Notes: generated by a model not told the origin, from the sequence alone. 34,371 nucleotides of DNA from Pseudomonas marginalis (GCF_001645105.1 NZ_LKEG01000042.1:289619-323989), one strand, 5' to 3'; positions 15,985 to 26,430 are shown, counted from the stretch's first letter. Numbers and translations: made by a program.

Positions 15985-18900
15985 GAGGATGCTCCTTCAG
16001 TTTCCAACGCAGGTTCGGCACGCTTGGGCGGCAGCGGTGCAAAGTAACCCACCACCAGCAACAACCCACCCACACCGATAAACGACACGATCCGCGCCAG
16101 GCCGCCGCGGTTGCTGAGTTCGACAAAGAACAGCTTGGCCACCACCACCGCAATCAGCGCCGCGCCGATCAACCACACTTCACGACGATGGCGCAGGTGA
16201 CCGCCGATCATCAGGCCGAGGGCGATCAAGGTCCAGACGATCGACAGGCCCGCCTGTACCAGCATGGATTCAAGCAACGCGTCCAAGTGAAACGGCACGC
16301 CGCCCCAATGATGGGCGGTGCGCATCACCAGCGCGGTAAAGAAAGCAAACAGCGAGACGCCCGCGACACCCTGGGCGATCAGCTCGGCGCGCGGCCCGCG
16401 CTGTGGCGCCACACTGCGGGACCACAGGTACACACCCAGCAGCGCGAACAACAGGCCCAGGTCCAGCGGGTTGATCAGCGGCACATAGGGCAGCGGCTTG
16501 GCCGTGCCGTCGCTGAAGCTGTTCGCCAGCCAGAACCAGCCGAGCATCAGCACCGCCAATGGCAAGGCCGCCAACACTCGATATTCCTTTGGATACGCCG
16601 CCACCGGCCATGGCCAATTGCGCGGCGCAGCAGCCAGCACGAGATACAGGCTTGGCAGAATCGCCCACCCCAGCCAGCGCCAGGCGTTGTATTCGGCCGA
16701 CAGCCTCAGCAGACCGTAGCGCAACTCCAGCGCCAACATACCGATCAGCATCCAGCAGCCCAGCACGTGCGCCACGCTCAGCGCCTTGGCGGGAGCGATA
16801 GCCGCCAAACGCCGCAGCGAGATGAAATGCACAGCAAACACCGCCGGCCATGCCAGCCAGCCGTACTGCGCCGCCGGGTGGTAATAGGTATGCGCGCACA
16901 CCAGCAACACCACGCCCACCGCCGGCATCAGCAGCGTGCACAGTGTGCCCAGCGACGCCCAGTTCAGACGCGACGCCAGCAGCATCCAGATCGCCACGCT
17001 GATCGCCGCGCCGCCCAGCAGGAACGCGCCCTGCAATTCCTGTGGAATAAAGCGCAACACTTCGCTGACCAGCGCCAACGTCCACCACGCCGCGCCCCAC
17101 ACCAACAGCAGGTCGGACAGGCGTTGCAGTTTCAACACGGCAAACACCGCCGCATGCGGTTCACGCTGCAAGCGCCAGGCGCCGACCAGTGCGGCCAGGC
17201 CCAGCACCATCGGCGTCCAGAAACTGCTGTGGGCCAGCGGGCGCAAACCCTCTTGGGTCAATGGCCCGAGCAATTCGGGTACCGCCAGCAGGAAAGACCC
17301 GCCGCCGATCAGTTGCAGCAGCAAGCCGAACACAAAGCTGACGCGTTGTTGCAGGTAAAGGCTCAGCCAGATAATCAACAAACCGCTGGCCGCCCACACG
17401 CCGCTGGCGCTTTCCCATGGCAGCACGAACAACACGGCAAGATTGATCAGTACAAGACCCGCCAGCAGCACCACCGACAACCCGCGCAGCAGTCGGACAT
17501 CGCCGCGCACCCTGTCATCGCGTGCCGCCAGCAGCATGCCGCCGATCAAGGCCAGGCCGATCAGTGAAGCGGTCAACAAACCACTCCAGCCCGCATTGAA
17601 CACAGCCGCCCCGTCGCCACCTTGCAATCGCAGCAGGAACAACGCGCCGCCCAACAATTGCACGGCAAACGCGGTGAACAAGAAGGTACGCGAGCCGATG
17701 CGCAGGCCGACGAACAGCGTCACCAGCCCAGCGATGGCCCAACTGATGGCGGTGCCTTTGGTCTGCAACAGCAAGGGGGCGAGCAGGTACAAAAAGCTCA
17801 AGCCAAGGCTCGCCAGCACGGGCAGACCTTTGCGCTCCCAATCCGCCGCCTGCTCGGGCGAAGCCTTACGCAGCTGATCAAAGCTGAACAACAGCGCCGC
17901 GCCCAACAGCAACGCCCCCAGCGGAGCGCCGTCGAGCAACGCCTGTTCACCGACGCGCAGTTCACTGAGGAACGCCAGCGCCGAGCCCACTTGCAGCAAC
18001 ACGCCAAAGGCCCGCGCCAATGGCCGCTGCTGGCGCAAGCCGAGCCAGAAGATGCCGGCACCTTCCACCGCCCAGGCCGCCGCCGTCCAACGTGCGTCGA
18101 GGCCCAGGGGGATCGCCAGGCTGGCAAAGATTACGCCCAAGGCCAGGCAAGTTTCCGCCAGCAGCAAGGCACTCCCGCCGCTGAGCAGTCGGGCCAGGCC
18201 CATGTAGAGAATGCCCAGGCCCAAGGCGCTGAACGCTGCGGCAAATTCCAGGTGCTGCACCAGGGCGAACTGCAGGCCGAAGCCCACGAGCGGCGGGCCG
18301 AACAGCATGCTGCCGTCGACATAATCACCTTTGGCCGCCGACCAGCGCAGCAGCGCGCCACGGCTGTCATCCTCAGGCGCGTCGCGCAGCTCGAGCAATT
18401 TGCGCCGGGCGAACAACAGGCCGATGGCCAGGTACATCAGGAAAAACAGGATCAGGAACGGCTCGGTACTCCACAGCAGTTCGGGTGTGTAGGAACGCAT
18501 GCCCCAGGCGAAGCCAATACCAAAGGTGCCGACAAAACCGATGAGGTTGAGCAGCCGCCAAGCCTTGAACCAGGCGATGGCAAGAATGCCGGCGTTGAGC
18601 AGGGCGAAGTAACTGAACAATGCGACATGGTTACCGGCGCCGGTCGACGTGAGGATCGGTGCGGCAAAACCGCCGAGCGCCGCTGCGCACGCAAGCCCGA
18701 GTGCATTCTGGGTAATCGCCAGGATCGCCGAAAACACCGTGACCGCCACCAGCAGCCCAAGCGCCGCGCTCGGATCAATCAGCGGGTGCAAACGCATCGC
18801 GGCGAACACCGTGAGGTACAGCACGGCGATACCGGTGCCTTGCAGCATCAAACCGTAATGGCTGTTACGCAGGCGCAGCCACCACCCCAGGCCCAGCAGG

Positions 18901-19505
18901 CCCAATGCAGCGGCGGCGACGCCGGCGTAGCGCACCTCGATCGGCACTACCATGCCCTCGGTGGCATAGCGCAGCAGGAAGGCCAGGCCGAGGAACAACA
19001 GCACCACGCCGACCCGCAACACGGTATTGCCGCCAAACAGCCAGTTGCGCGCGCCACTGATGGCACGTTCGATCAGGTTGGGGCCACGGGAAATGGCGGG
19101 CTCTTGCAGGCGCGGGGTCGGGGCGGGCGTCCAGACATCGTCCGGCAGCGGCTGGCTCGGCTCGGCGACCACCGCGACGGCCGTCAGCTCGGCAGGCAGC
19201 TCCCAAACCAGCTCGGGCGTCTTAGCGACAGGTGTTGGTTGCGCAATAGAGGGTTCAACAAACGCAGTGCTCGCAGGCGTGGGCGTGGGCACTTCCAGTT
19301 GCCGCAGGCGCTCACCCAGGGCTATCAGGGATTTCTGCGTGGTTTCCAACTGACGCGCCTGCTGGTCCGCCTGAGCCGACAGCTTCGCCAGGCGAATCGC
19401 CTGGCCAATGCCCAACCCCAGCAGCGCACCAATGCCCGCATCACTGAACGACTCATCGAGCGTCCAGCCGAGCACCAGGCCAATCAGCATGAAAATCCAT
19501 TGCAT
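15981..19505 (-). CDS. DUF2339 family large polytopic membrane protein
   Basis: 1174 residues. It starts with one hydrophobic segment (IFMLIGLVLGW), then a likely coiled coil (about residues 40-75, LSAQADQQARQLETTQ), then a Pro-rich linker, then some 25-30 hydrophobic segments to the end. This matches DUF2339, an uncharacterised inner-membrane family. ATG at 19503-19505. It is upstream of and translationally coupled to the DUF3999 gene. The architecture resembles large membrane scaffolds or polymer transporters, but no function is known to me. Confidence 0.85.
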   Translation of the reverse strand: MQWIFMLIGLVLGWTLDESFSDAGIGALLGLGIGQAIRLAKLSAQADQQARQLETTQKSLIALGERLRQLEVPTPTPASTAFVEPSIAQPTPVAKTPELVWELPAELTAVAVVAEPSQPLPDDVWTPAPTPRLQEPAISRGPNLIERAISGARNWLFGGNTVLRVGVVLLFLGLAFLLRYATEGMVVPIEVRYAGVAAAALGLLGLGWWLRLRNSHYGLMLQGTGIAVLYLTVFAAMRLHPLIDPSAALGLLVAVTVFSAILAITQNALGLACAAALGGFAAPILTSTGAGNHVALFSYFALLNAGILAIAWFKAWRLLNLIGFVGTFGIGFAWGMRSYTPELLWSTEPFLILFFLMYLAIGLLFARRKLLELRDAPEDDSRGALLRWSAAKGDYVDGSMLFGPPLVGFGLQFALVQHLEFAAAFSALGLGILYMGLARLLSGGSALLLAETCLALGVIFASLAIPLGLDARWTAAAWAVEGAGIFWLGLRQQRPLARAFGVLLQVGSALAFLSELRVGEQALLDGAPLGALLLGAALLFSFDQLRKASPEQAADWERKGLPVLASLGLSFLYLLAPLLLQTKGTAISWAIAGLVTLFVGLRIGSRTFLFTAFAVQLLGGALFLLRLQGGDGAAVFNAGWSGLLTASLIGLALIGGMLLAARDDRVRGDVRLLRGLSVVLLAGLVLINLAVLFVLPWESASGVWAASGLLIIWLSLYLQQRVSFVFGLLLQLIGGGSFLLAVPELLGPLTQEGLRPLAHSSFWTPMVLGLAALVGAWRLQREPHAAVFAVLKLQRLSDLLLVWGAAWWTLALVSEVLRFIPQELQGAFLLGGAAISVAIWMLLASRLNWASLGTLCTLLMPAVGVVLLVCAHTYYHPAAQYGWLAWPAVFAVHFISLRRLAAIAPAKALSVAHVLGCWMLIGMLALELRYGLLRLSAEYNAWRWLGWAILPSLYLVLAAAPRNWPWPVAAYPKEYRVLAALPLAVLMLGWFWLANSFSDGTAKPLPYVPLINPLDLGLLFALLGVYLWSRSVAPQRGPRAELIAQGVAGVSLFAFFTALVMRTAHHWGGVPFHLDALLESMLVQAGLSIVWTLIALGLMIGGHLRHRREVWLIGAALIAVVVAKLFFVELSNRGGLARIVSFIGVGGLLLVVGYFAPLPPKRAEPALETEGASS

Positions 19506-19556
19506 GGTCGATATTCCCTAGGCAAACCGGCGCTCAGTATATCGACGCGGGCTCAA

Positions 19557-19646
19557 TGTGGGAGGGGGCTTGCCCCCGATAGCGGTGCACCAGTCGACAT
19601 ATCTGCAAACTGACACTCTGCTATCGGGGGCAAGCCCCCTCCCACA
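19557..19646. repeat. REPIN between glgP and the DUF2339 gene
   Basis: Inverted arms GTGGGAGGGGGCTTGCCCCC and its complement, with a loop containing CGATAGCGGTGCACCAGTCG. It lies between the glgP stop (19665) and the DUF2339 start (19505), upstream of the latter. Confidence 0.92.
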
Positions 19647-19664
19647 CCTTGGGATCAGCCGTGT

Positions 19665-22115
19665 TTAGTCGAGCGCTTTCCAGATCTCAGTAGCGTACTC
19701 GCGGATCGTCCGGTCCGAAGAGAACCAGCCCATACGCGCGGTATTGAGTACCGCCGAACGCCACCACGCCTTGGAGTCATGCCAATGCGCTTCGACCCGC
19801 GCCTGGGCATCCCAATAGGAATCGAAGTCGGCACACACCAGGAAGCGGTCGTAGTCGATCAACCCGTCGATCAAGCCCACATAGCGGCCCGGGTCATCCG
19901 GCGAGAACACCCCGCCGCGGATCGCTTGCAGCACATCGTTGAGACGATGGGACGCGGCGATGTCCGGCCCGGCGTTGAATTCACCGGCATGCTTGCGGGC
20001 TTCCACCTGCTGCGCACTGAGGCCGAAGATAAACATGTGATCGGCGCCCACGCGCTCGTGCATTTCCACGTTGGCGCCGTCCATGGTGCCAATGGTCAGC
20101 GCGCCGTTGAGGCCGAACTTCATGTTACTGGTGCCCGAGGCTTCAAAGCCGGCAGTGGAAATCTGCTCCGACAAATCCGCCGCTGGGATGATGCTTTCCG
20201 CCAGGCTGACGTTGTAGTTAGGCAGGAACACCACCTTCAGCAACCCGCGCACCGTCGGGTCGTTATTGACGGTGCGGGCGATGTCGTTGGTCAGCTTGAT
20301 GATCAACTTGGCCTGGTGATAACTCGCCGCTGCCTTGCCCGCGAAGATCTTCACGCGCGGCACCCAATCGGTGCCAGGTTCGGCACGAATGGCCTGGTAC
20401 AGCGCCACGGTGTGCAGCAGGTTCAGCAGTTGGCGTTTGTATTCATGGATACGCTTGACCTGCACATCGAACATCGCCGCCGGGTTGATCGCAATCCCCA
20501 GGCGCTCGTGAATGATCTCGGCCAGCGCGCGCTTGCTGTGCAAGCGTTGGTCGGCGAAGGCTTTGCGGAAAGTCTGCTTCTCGGCGAAGGTTTCCAATTC
20601 GCCCAGCCGGGTTTCCATGTTGTCGAGAATGTCCGGGCCCAATGCCTCCACCAGCATCTGGGTGAGCTTCGGGTTGGCCTGGTACAGCCAGCGGCGGAAG
20701 GTGATGCCGTTGGTTTTGTTGTTGATACGGTCCGGGTACAGCTTGTGCAACTCGGAAAACACCGTGCTGCGCATCAGTTGGGTGTGCAGGCCGGACACGC
20801 CATTGACGCTGTGGGAACCGAGGAATGCCAGGTTGCCCATGCGCACGCGACGGCCGTTGTCTTCTTCGATCAGCGACACCGCGCGCAGCACATCAAAGTC
20901 GTGGATGCCTTTGGCGCGCAGCGAGTCGATATGCTGGGCGTTGATCAGGTAGATGATCTGCATGTGCCGGGGCAGCATGCGTTCCATCAGGCCGACCGGC
21001 CAGGTTTCCAGCGCTTCAGGCAGCAGGGTGTGGTTGGTGTACGACAAGGTTTCGACGGTCACGTCCCAGGCGGCTTCCCATGGAATGTCGTGCAGGTCGA
21101 CCAATTGGCGCATCAACTCAGCCACGGCGATCGACGGGTGGGTGTCGTTGAGTTGGATCGCGGCGTGCTCGCCCAGGCTCAGCACTGAGCCGTGCATGTT
21201 TTTGTGGCGGCGCAGCAGGTCCTGCAGGGACGCGGAGACGAAGAAATATTCTTGGCGCAGGCGCAGCTCCTGCCCCGCTTCGGTGCTGTCGGCCGGGTAA
21301 AGCACTCGGGAGATGCTTTCAGCGCGAGCCACTTCGGCGACGGCGCCCAAGTGGTCACCGGCGTTGAAGCGCTCCAGGTGCAAGTCTTCCACCGCCCGGG
21401 CACGCCACAGGCGCAGGGTGTTGACGCTGGCGCCACGCCAGCCGACGACGGGCGTGTCGTAGGCAACGGCGCGTACAGTTTCGCTCGGCGACCACACTTG
21501 GATTTGCTTGCCGGCGGCATCCGGCAGCGTTTCGACGCTGCCGCCGAAGCCGATCGGGTAAATCACTTCGGCCCGTTCAAACTCCCACGGGTTGCCGAAA
21601 TCCAGCCAACGTTCGGTCTGCTCCTGTTGCCAGCCATCGACAATCGCCTGGCGGAACAGGCCGTGTTCATAACGGATGCCATAACCGTGGCCGGCAATGC
21701 CAAGGGTCGACATGCTCTCCATAAAGCACGCCGCCAAGCGGCCCAGGCCACCGTTGCCGAGCGCCGCGTCGGGCTCCAGCAGGCGGATGCGCTCCAGGTC
21801 GACGCCCAGCTCGGACAGTGCTTCGCGCGCGATTTCCAGCACGCCAAGGTTGCTCAGGCTGTCGTAGAGCAAACGACCGATAAGGAATTCCAGCGAGAGG
21901 TAATACACCCGCTTCTGGCCTTTGCGGTAAATCCGCCGGGTATGGTCCATCCAGTGGTCGACCATCTGGTCGCGTGCGGCCAGGGCAATGGCTTCGAACC
22001 AGTCATGGTCGAAGGCGTGATCCGGGTCCTTGCCCACCGCGTAGGTGAGTTTGGTCAAGACGGCATCGCGAAATGCGGCTACCTCTGCTTCTCGTGCAAG
22101 TGGTTCCTGAGACAT
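19665..22115 (-). CDS. glgP: Glycogen/maltodextrin phosphorylase
   Basis: Releases glucose 1-phosphate from alpha-1,4-glucans using phosphate and pyridoxal phosphate. 816 residues, normal for bacterial GlgP. Visible family blocks: RKGQKRVYYLSLEFLIGRLL near the N-terminus, AALGNGGLGRLAACF, NDTHPSIAVAEL, VKRIHEYKRQLLN and the PLP lysine in EASGTSNMKFGLNGALTIGT. The ATG at 22113-22115 is preferred to the TTG just before it. It stands alone here, away from glgA/glgB, which in other pseudomonads sit in separate glycogen-trehalose clusters. Confidence 0.94.
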   Translation of the reverse strand: MSQEPLAREAEVAAFRDAVLTKLTYAVGKDPDHAFDHDWFEAIALAARDQMVDHWMDHTRRIYRKGQKRVYYLSLEFLIGRLLYDSLSNLGVLEIAREALSELGVDLERIRLLEPDAALGNGGLGRLAACFMESMSTLGIAGHGYGIRYEHGLFRQAIVDGWQQEQTERWLDFGNPWEFERAEVIYPIGFGGSVETLPDAAGKQIQVWSPSETVRAVAYDTPVVGWRGASVNTLRLWRARAVEDLHLERFNAGDHLGAVAEVARAESISRVLYPADSTEAGQELRLRQEYFFVSASLQDLLRRHKNMHGSVLSLGEHAAIQLNDTHPSIAVAELMRQLVDLHDIPWEAAWDVTVETLSYTNHTLLPEALETWPVGLMERMLPRHMQIIYLINAQHIDSLRAKGIHDFDVLRAVSLIEEDNGRRVRMGNLAFLGSHSVNGVSGLHTQLMRSTVFSELHKLYPDRINNKTNGITFRRWLYQANPKLTQMLVEALGPDILDNMETRLGELETFAEKQTFRKAFADQRLHSKRALAEIIHERLGIAINPAAMFDVQVKRIHEYKRQLLNLLHTVALYQAIRAEPGTDWVPRVKIFAGKAAASYHQAKLIIKLTNDIARTVNNDPTVRGLLKVVFLPNYNVSLAESIIPAADLSEQISTAGFEASGTSNMKFGLNGALTIGTMDGANVEMHERVGADHMFIFGLSAQQVEARKHAGEFNAGPDIAASHRLNDVLQAIRGGVFSPDDPGRYVGLIDGLIDYDRFLVCADFDSYWDAQARVEAHWHDSKAWWRSAVLNTARMGWFSSDRTIREYATEIWKALD

Positions 22116-22288
22116 CAATTGCGACCTCGGGCGAGATAGAAGGAGTTGCTAGAGCCTAGACGGTCTGACAGACGGTAGACGCTCTGGTTCGGCAGTTTTT
22201 TAACTCATTCACCTTTACGCGAATTAGATGCAGGGGTCGTGCCCGTTCAGCCCGCCGGCACACCTTTGAGCTGAAAACCGCAAAATAT

Positions 22289-22318
22289 TGTTCAAAAAAT
22301 CACCAATCCCGGTATGAT
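22289..22318 (+). promoter_or_regulatory. Possible sigma-70 promoter for the cysteine-cluster gene
   Basis: A good -10 box TATGAT at 22313-22318 has only a weak -35 (TGTTCA, 18-base spacing). It lies 37 bases before the ATG. The rest of 22116-22288 holds the 5' flank of glgP and shows no clear element. Confidence 0.4.
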
Positions 22319-22354
22319 CGCGCGCCCGGATACAGCCCCACCTTTGGAACCCTG

Positions 22355-22789
22355 ATGAAGCCTCAATTGATCGCCGCCGCGGAACTCGACCGTCTTGAAA
22401 CGTGGCAGAAATATTCCGCGCATATGTGCGGTGGTTGCGTGTCCAGCTGCTGCACGCTGCCGGTCGAAGTGAAGATCAAGGACCTGATCCGCATCGGCAT
22501 CGTCGATGAATTCGAGCGCGGCGACCCGCCGAAGAACATCGCCAAGCGGTTGCAGAAGGAAGGCATCGTCGAGCGTTTCAATTCCAAATCCGAGATCTTT
22601 ACCCTGCAGCGCATGAGCAACAACGACTGCCTGTACCTGGATCGTAAGACGCGCTTCTGCACTATTTATGACAAGCGCCCGGATACCTGCCGCAACCACC
22701 CGAAAATCGGGCCGCGCCCGGGGTACTGTGCGTATAAGCCGAAGGAAGTAGTGCGCGAGACCAAGTTCAAGACCCTCGACAAATTCTGA
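22355..22789 (+). CDS. YkgJ-family cysteine-cluster protein
   Basis: 144-residue protein with the CxxCxxxCC cluster typical of the YkgJ/PF03692 family: CGGCVSSCC near residues 25-33, a third region CLYLDRKTRFCTIYDKRPDTCRNHP and a final Cys in RPGYCAY. The family is thought to bind a metal or an Fe-S cluster; biochemical function is unknown. The C-terminus is lysine-rich. It is a single gene, followed by a REPIN of a second sequence class. Confidence 0.88.
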   Translation: MKPQLIAAAELDRLETWQKYSAHMCGGCVSSCCTLPVEVKIKDLIRIGIVDEFERGDPPKNIAKRLQKEGIVERFNSKSEIFTLQRMSNNDCLYLDRKTRFCTIYDKRPDTCRNHPKIGPRPGYCAYKPKEVVRETKFKTLDKF

Positions 22790-22794
22790 TGCCC

Positions 22795-22928
22795 TGTAGT
22801 GAGCGGGCTTGCCCCGCGCTGGGGGGCGAAGCCGCCCCAACCCAGGCACAGCGTTTCTCCAGTTAGAACGAGGTATCAAGTTTTGGGGCGGCTTCGCCAC
22901 CCAGCGCGGGGCAAGCCCGCTCACTACA
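22795..22928. repeat. REPIN of a second class (TAGTGAGCGGGCTTGC arms)
   Basis: TGTAGTGAGCGGGCTTGCCC at the left and its reverse complement at the right flank an inner inverted pair, GGGGCGAAGCCGCCCC against GGGGCGGCTTCGCCAC. The arm differs from the GTGGGAGG type elsewhere in the window but shares the GGGCTTGCCCC core. It sits between convergent genes. Confidence 0.9.
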
Positions 22929-22960
22929 AGAGCGTGCTCTGCACACAAACTGCAGGCACA

Positions 22961-22997
22961 AAAAAACGCCCCCGGCCTTTCGACCGGGGGCGTTTTT
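22961..22997. terminator. Bidirectional terminator after typA
   Basis: AAAAAACGCCCCCGG-N8-CCGGGGGCGTTTTT is a textbook two-way terminator, 19 bases after the typA stop. It also serves the convergent cysteine-cluster gene. Confidence 0.95.
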
Positions 22998-23015
22998 CAT
23001 TCAGCCTGAGTTAAC

Positions 23016-24836
23016 TCAGTTCTTGGCTTTCTTGGCAGCGCGGGTACGCTCGCCTTCGTCCAGGATCTTCTTACGCAGGCGGATCGACTTAGGCGTGACT
23101 TCGCACAGCTCGTCGTCCTGGATGAATTCCAGGGCCTGTTCCAGGGTGAAGCGAACAGGTGGAACCAGAGCGATGGTTTCGTCTTTACCCGAAGCACGCA
23201 TGTTGTCAAGCTTCTTGCCTTTGGTTGGGTTGACGCCCATGTCGTTGTCACGGCTGTTCAGACCAACGATCTGGCCGTTGTAGATCTCTTGACCGTGTTC
23301 AACGAACAGCTTGCCACGCGCCTGGAGGGTTTCCAGGGAGTAGGTCAGCGCCTTGCCGGTTTCTACCGATACCAGAACACCGTTCTGACGGCCGGACATG
23401 TCGCCGGACTTCATGGTGTCGTAGCGATCGAAGATCGAGGTCAGGATGCCAGCACCGTTGGTCAGGGTCAGGAACTGGTTACGGAAACCGATCAGACCGC
23501 GAGCAGGGATGTTGTATTCCAGACGTACACGGCCTTTGCCATCCGGCACCATGTTGGTCAGGTCGCCCTTACGCAGGCCCATCTCTTCCATGACCTTGCC
23601 CTGGGATTCTTCAGGGGTGTCGATGGTGACGTTTTCGAACGGTTCCTGCTTCACGCCGTCAACAGTACGGATGATCACTTCTGGACGACCAACGCCCATT
23701 TCGAAGCCTTCGCGACGCATGGTTTCGATCAGTACCGAGAGGTGCAGCTCACCACGGCCGGAAACCTTGAACTTGTCAGCCGAGTCGCCTTCTTCAACGC
23801 GCAGAGCAACGTTGTACAGCAGCTCTTTGTCCAGACGTTCCTTGATGTTACGGGACGTCACGAACTTGCCTTCTTTACCGCAGAAAGGCGAGTCGTTTAC
23901 CTGGAAGGTCATGGAAACGGTTGGCTCGTCAACGGTCAGAGGCTTCATCGCCTCGACAGTGTCCGGCTGGCACAGGGTGTCGGAGATGAACAGCGAGTCC
24001 ATACCGCTCACGCACACGATGTCGCCGGCGAACGCTTCTTCAACGTCGATACGGTGCAGACCGTGGTGACCCATCAGCTTCAGGATACGACCGTTACGCT
24101 TCTTGCCGTCGGCGCCGATAGCAACAACCGGGGTGTTCGGCTTGACGCTACCACGCGCGATACGGCCAACGCCGATAACACCCAGGAAGCTGTTGTAGTC
24201 CAGTGCCGAGATTTGCATCTGGAACGGACCTTCACGGTCAACCTTCGGTGGTGGAACGTGGTCAACGATCGCCTGGTACAGCGGGGTCATGTCTTCCGCC
24301 ATGGCGGTGTGTTCCAGACCGGCAATACCGTTCAGGGCCGAGGCGTAGATCACCTGGAAATCCAGCTGTTCTTCGGTAGCACCCAGGTTGTCGAACAGGT
24401 CGAAGATCTGGTCCAGAACCCAGTCCGGGCGCGCGCCTGGACGGTCAACCTTGTTGATGCACACGATCGGACGCAGGCCGGCTTCGAAAGCCTTCTTGGT
24501 CACGAAACGGGTTTGCGGCATAGGGCCGTCTTGAGCGTCAACCAGCAGCAGAACGGAGTCAACCATCGACATTACGCGTTCTACTTCGCCGCCGAAGTCG
24601 GCGTGGCCCGGGGTATCCACGATGTTGATGTGGTAGCCGTTCCAGTTGATCGCGGTGTTTTTAGCCAGGATGGTAATACCGCGCTCTTTTTCCTGGTCGT
24701 TGGAGTCCATCACGCGCTCGTCGTTGAGCTCGTTGCGCTCCAGGGTGCCGGATTGACGCAGGAGTTTGTCTACCAGGGTGGTTTTACCATGGTCAACGTG
24801 AGCAATGATGGCGATGTTACGTAGATTTTCGATCAC
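23016..24836 (-). CDS. typA: Ribosome-associated GTPase TypA/BipA
   Basis: 606-residue translational GTPase related to EF-G, involved in 50S assembly and stress or low-temperature adaptation. G1 motif AHVDHGKTTL at 12-21, G3 DTPGHADFGGEVERV, G4 NKVDRPGARP. The BipA-specific C-terminal domain carries GFRNQFLTLTNGAGI and ends in KKAKN. The start codon is GTG at 24834-24836, giving MIENLRNIAIIAHVD, identical in layout to E. coli BipA. Codon use is strongly biased, as expected for an abundant protein. Upstream 24837-24975 holds no gene. Confidence 0.97.
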   Translation of the reverse strand: MIENLRNIAIIAHVDHGKTTLVDKLLRQSGTLERNELNDERVMDSNDQEKERGITILAKNTAINWNGYHINIVDTPGHADFGGEVERVMSMVDSVLLLVDAQDGPMPQTRFVTKKAFEAGLRPIVCINKVDRPGARPDWVLDQIFDLFDNLGATEEQLDFQVIYASALNGIAGLEHTAMAEDMTPLYQAIVDHVPPPKVDREGPFQMQISALDYNSFLGVIGVGRIARGSVKPNTPVVAIGADGKKRNGRILKLMGHHGLHRIDVEEAFAGDIVCVSGMDSLFISDTLCQPDTVEAMKPLTVDEPTVSMTFQVNDSPFCGKEGKFVTSRNIKERLDKELLYNVALRVEEGDSADKFKVSGRGELHLSVLIETMRREGFEMGVGRPEVIIRTVDGVKQEPFENVTIDTPEESQGKVMEEMGLRKGDLTNMVPDGKGRVRLEYNIPARGLIGFRNQFLTLTNGAGILTSIFDRYDTMKSGDMSGRQNGVLVSVETGKALTYSLETLQARGKLFVEHGQEIYNGQIVGLNSRDNDMGVNPTKGKKLDNMRASGKDETIALVPPVRFTLEQALEFIQDDELCEVTPKSIRLRKKILDEGERTRAAKKAKN

Positions 24837-24975
24837 TTGTGTATCTCGATCAGAGGATTCGGTGTGCTGACAGGTCGTGGCAGCGATTAACAGTAGAGTC
24901 AGGCCTTGCCGTTACAGCTTGACGGCAGAGTCGGGGGGCCGGTGACGCAGGCCACAGGCAAACAGCCCCGGGCTC

Positions 24976-26430
24976 TTAGCTCGGTCGATAAACGCGCACA
25001 TTGGCATACCCCTCACTGAGCAAATGGTGGGCATGCAGGCGACTCATCACGCCTTTGTCGCAATACAGCAGGTACTGACGGCTGTTATCCAGTTCCTTGA
25101 AACGCGCGTTCAATGCATAAAACGGCAGCGTTTGTACGTCGATGCCGGCGATTTCCAGCGGCTCATCTTCGGCGGCATCCGGGTGACGGATGTCGACGAC
25201 GATCTGGCCGGCCAGGGCTTCGCTGACTTCTTCGATCTGCACATCCTGGCCCAGTTCGTCGATAACGCGATCGATCGGGACCAGCTTGGCGTTCTCGAGC
25301 GCACGCTCCAGAATCGCCATATCAAACTGTTGTTCTTCGTACTCCACGCGGTTGCGCTTGGCGTGGGTCTTGGGGTTCACCGAAATGACCCCGCAATATT
25401 CAGGCATATGCTTGGCAAAGTCAGCGGTGCCGATTTCTTCTGCCAGGTCGATGATGTCCTGCTTGTGGCTGGCGATCAGCGGGCGCAACACCAGCTTTTC
25501 GGTGACGCAGTCGATCAGCGACAGGTTCGGCAGCGTCTGGCTGGAGACCTGAGAGATCGCTTCACCGGTCACCAGCGCATCAATCTGCAACTGGTCGGCA
25601 ATCCGGGACGCAGCGCGCAACATCATACGCTTCAAAACTACGCCCATATGACTGTTATCGACTTTGCCGAGAATTTCGCCCAGCACTTCCTCGAAGGGCA
25701 CGCTTACAAATAGCACGCGCTGGGAGCTGCCGTACTTCTTCCAGATAAAGTGCGCGACTTCCATCACGCCCAATTCGTGTGCACGCCCGCCCAGGTTAAA
25801 GAAGCAGAAGTGGCTCATCAGGCCGCGGCGCATGATCTGGTAGGCCGCCACCGTGGAATCGAAACCGCCGGACATAAGGACCAGGGTCTGTTCCAGGGCG
25901 CCCAGCGGGTAGCCGCCGATGCTGTCGTGCTGGCTGTGGATCACAAACAACCGTTGGTCGCGAATTTCCATGCGCACTTCAATTTGCGGCGCTTTCAGGG
26001 AAATTCCGGCCGCGCCGCACTCGCGACGCAGCTTGCTGCCGACGTATTTCTCGACGTCCATGGAGCTGAAGGTGTGCTTGCCGGCACGCTTGCAGCGCAC
26101 CGAAAAAATCTTGCCTTCAAGCGACTGGCCGTAGTGCTGCTTGCACTTCTCGGTGATGTCGTCGAAGTCGCCCAGCGGGTACTCATCCACCTGCAGGAAA
26201 TGCGCGATGCCCGGCATGCAGCTCAGGCGCTCGGTCATGTCCTTCAAGGCTTTGGGCTCGGTGATACGGGTTTCCAGCTCGAGATTGTCCCACACGCCGT
26301 TCACCACCACAGCCGGGTCCAGATCGCGGAGCACGGCACGGATGTTCTTGGCCAACTGACGGATGAAACGCGTCCGTACCGGTCGGCTTTTGATGGTGAT
26401 CTCGGGGAAGACTTTAACGATTAATTTCAT
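24976..26430 (-). CDS. thiI: tRNA 4-thiouridine synthase / thiamine biosynthesis sulphurtransferase
   Basis: 484 residues with the full long-form architecture: N-terminal ferredoxin-like and THUMP domains (about 1-170), PP-loop ATPase SGGFDS at 187-192, and a C-terminal rhodanese domain whose persulphide cysteine is Cys457 in YCDKGVMS (Cys456 in E. coli). Cys in MPEYCGVI corresponds to the second essential cysteine (Cys344). It makes s4U8 in tRNA and supplies sulphur for the thiamine thiazole. Start at [14 protein letters not shown] (26428-26430); a frame running to 26493 would pass through the promoter. No good ribosome binding site is seen before this ATG. Confidence 0.95.

Noticed and set aside
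17622..19613. 663-residue open frame opposite the DUF2339 gene
   Set aside because: Gln/Arg/His-rich translation, runs into a REPIN, no recognisable domain; a shadow of the membrane-protein gene.
24837..24975. Promoter of typA and terminator of thiI
   Set aside because: Only weak boxes and a short GAGCCCGGGGCT hairpin without T-run are seen; not supported well enough to list.
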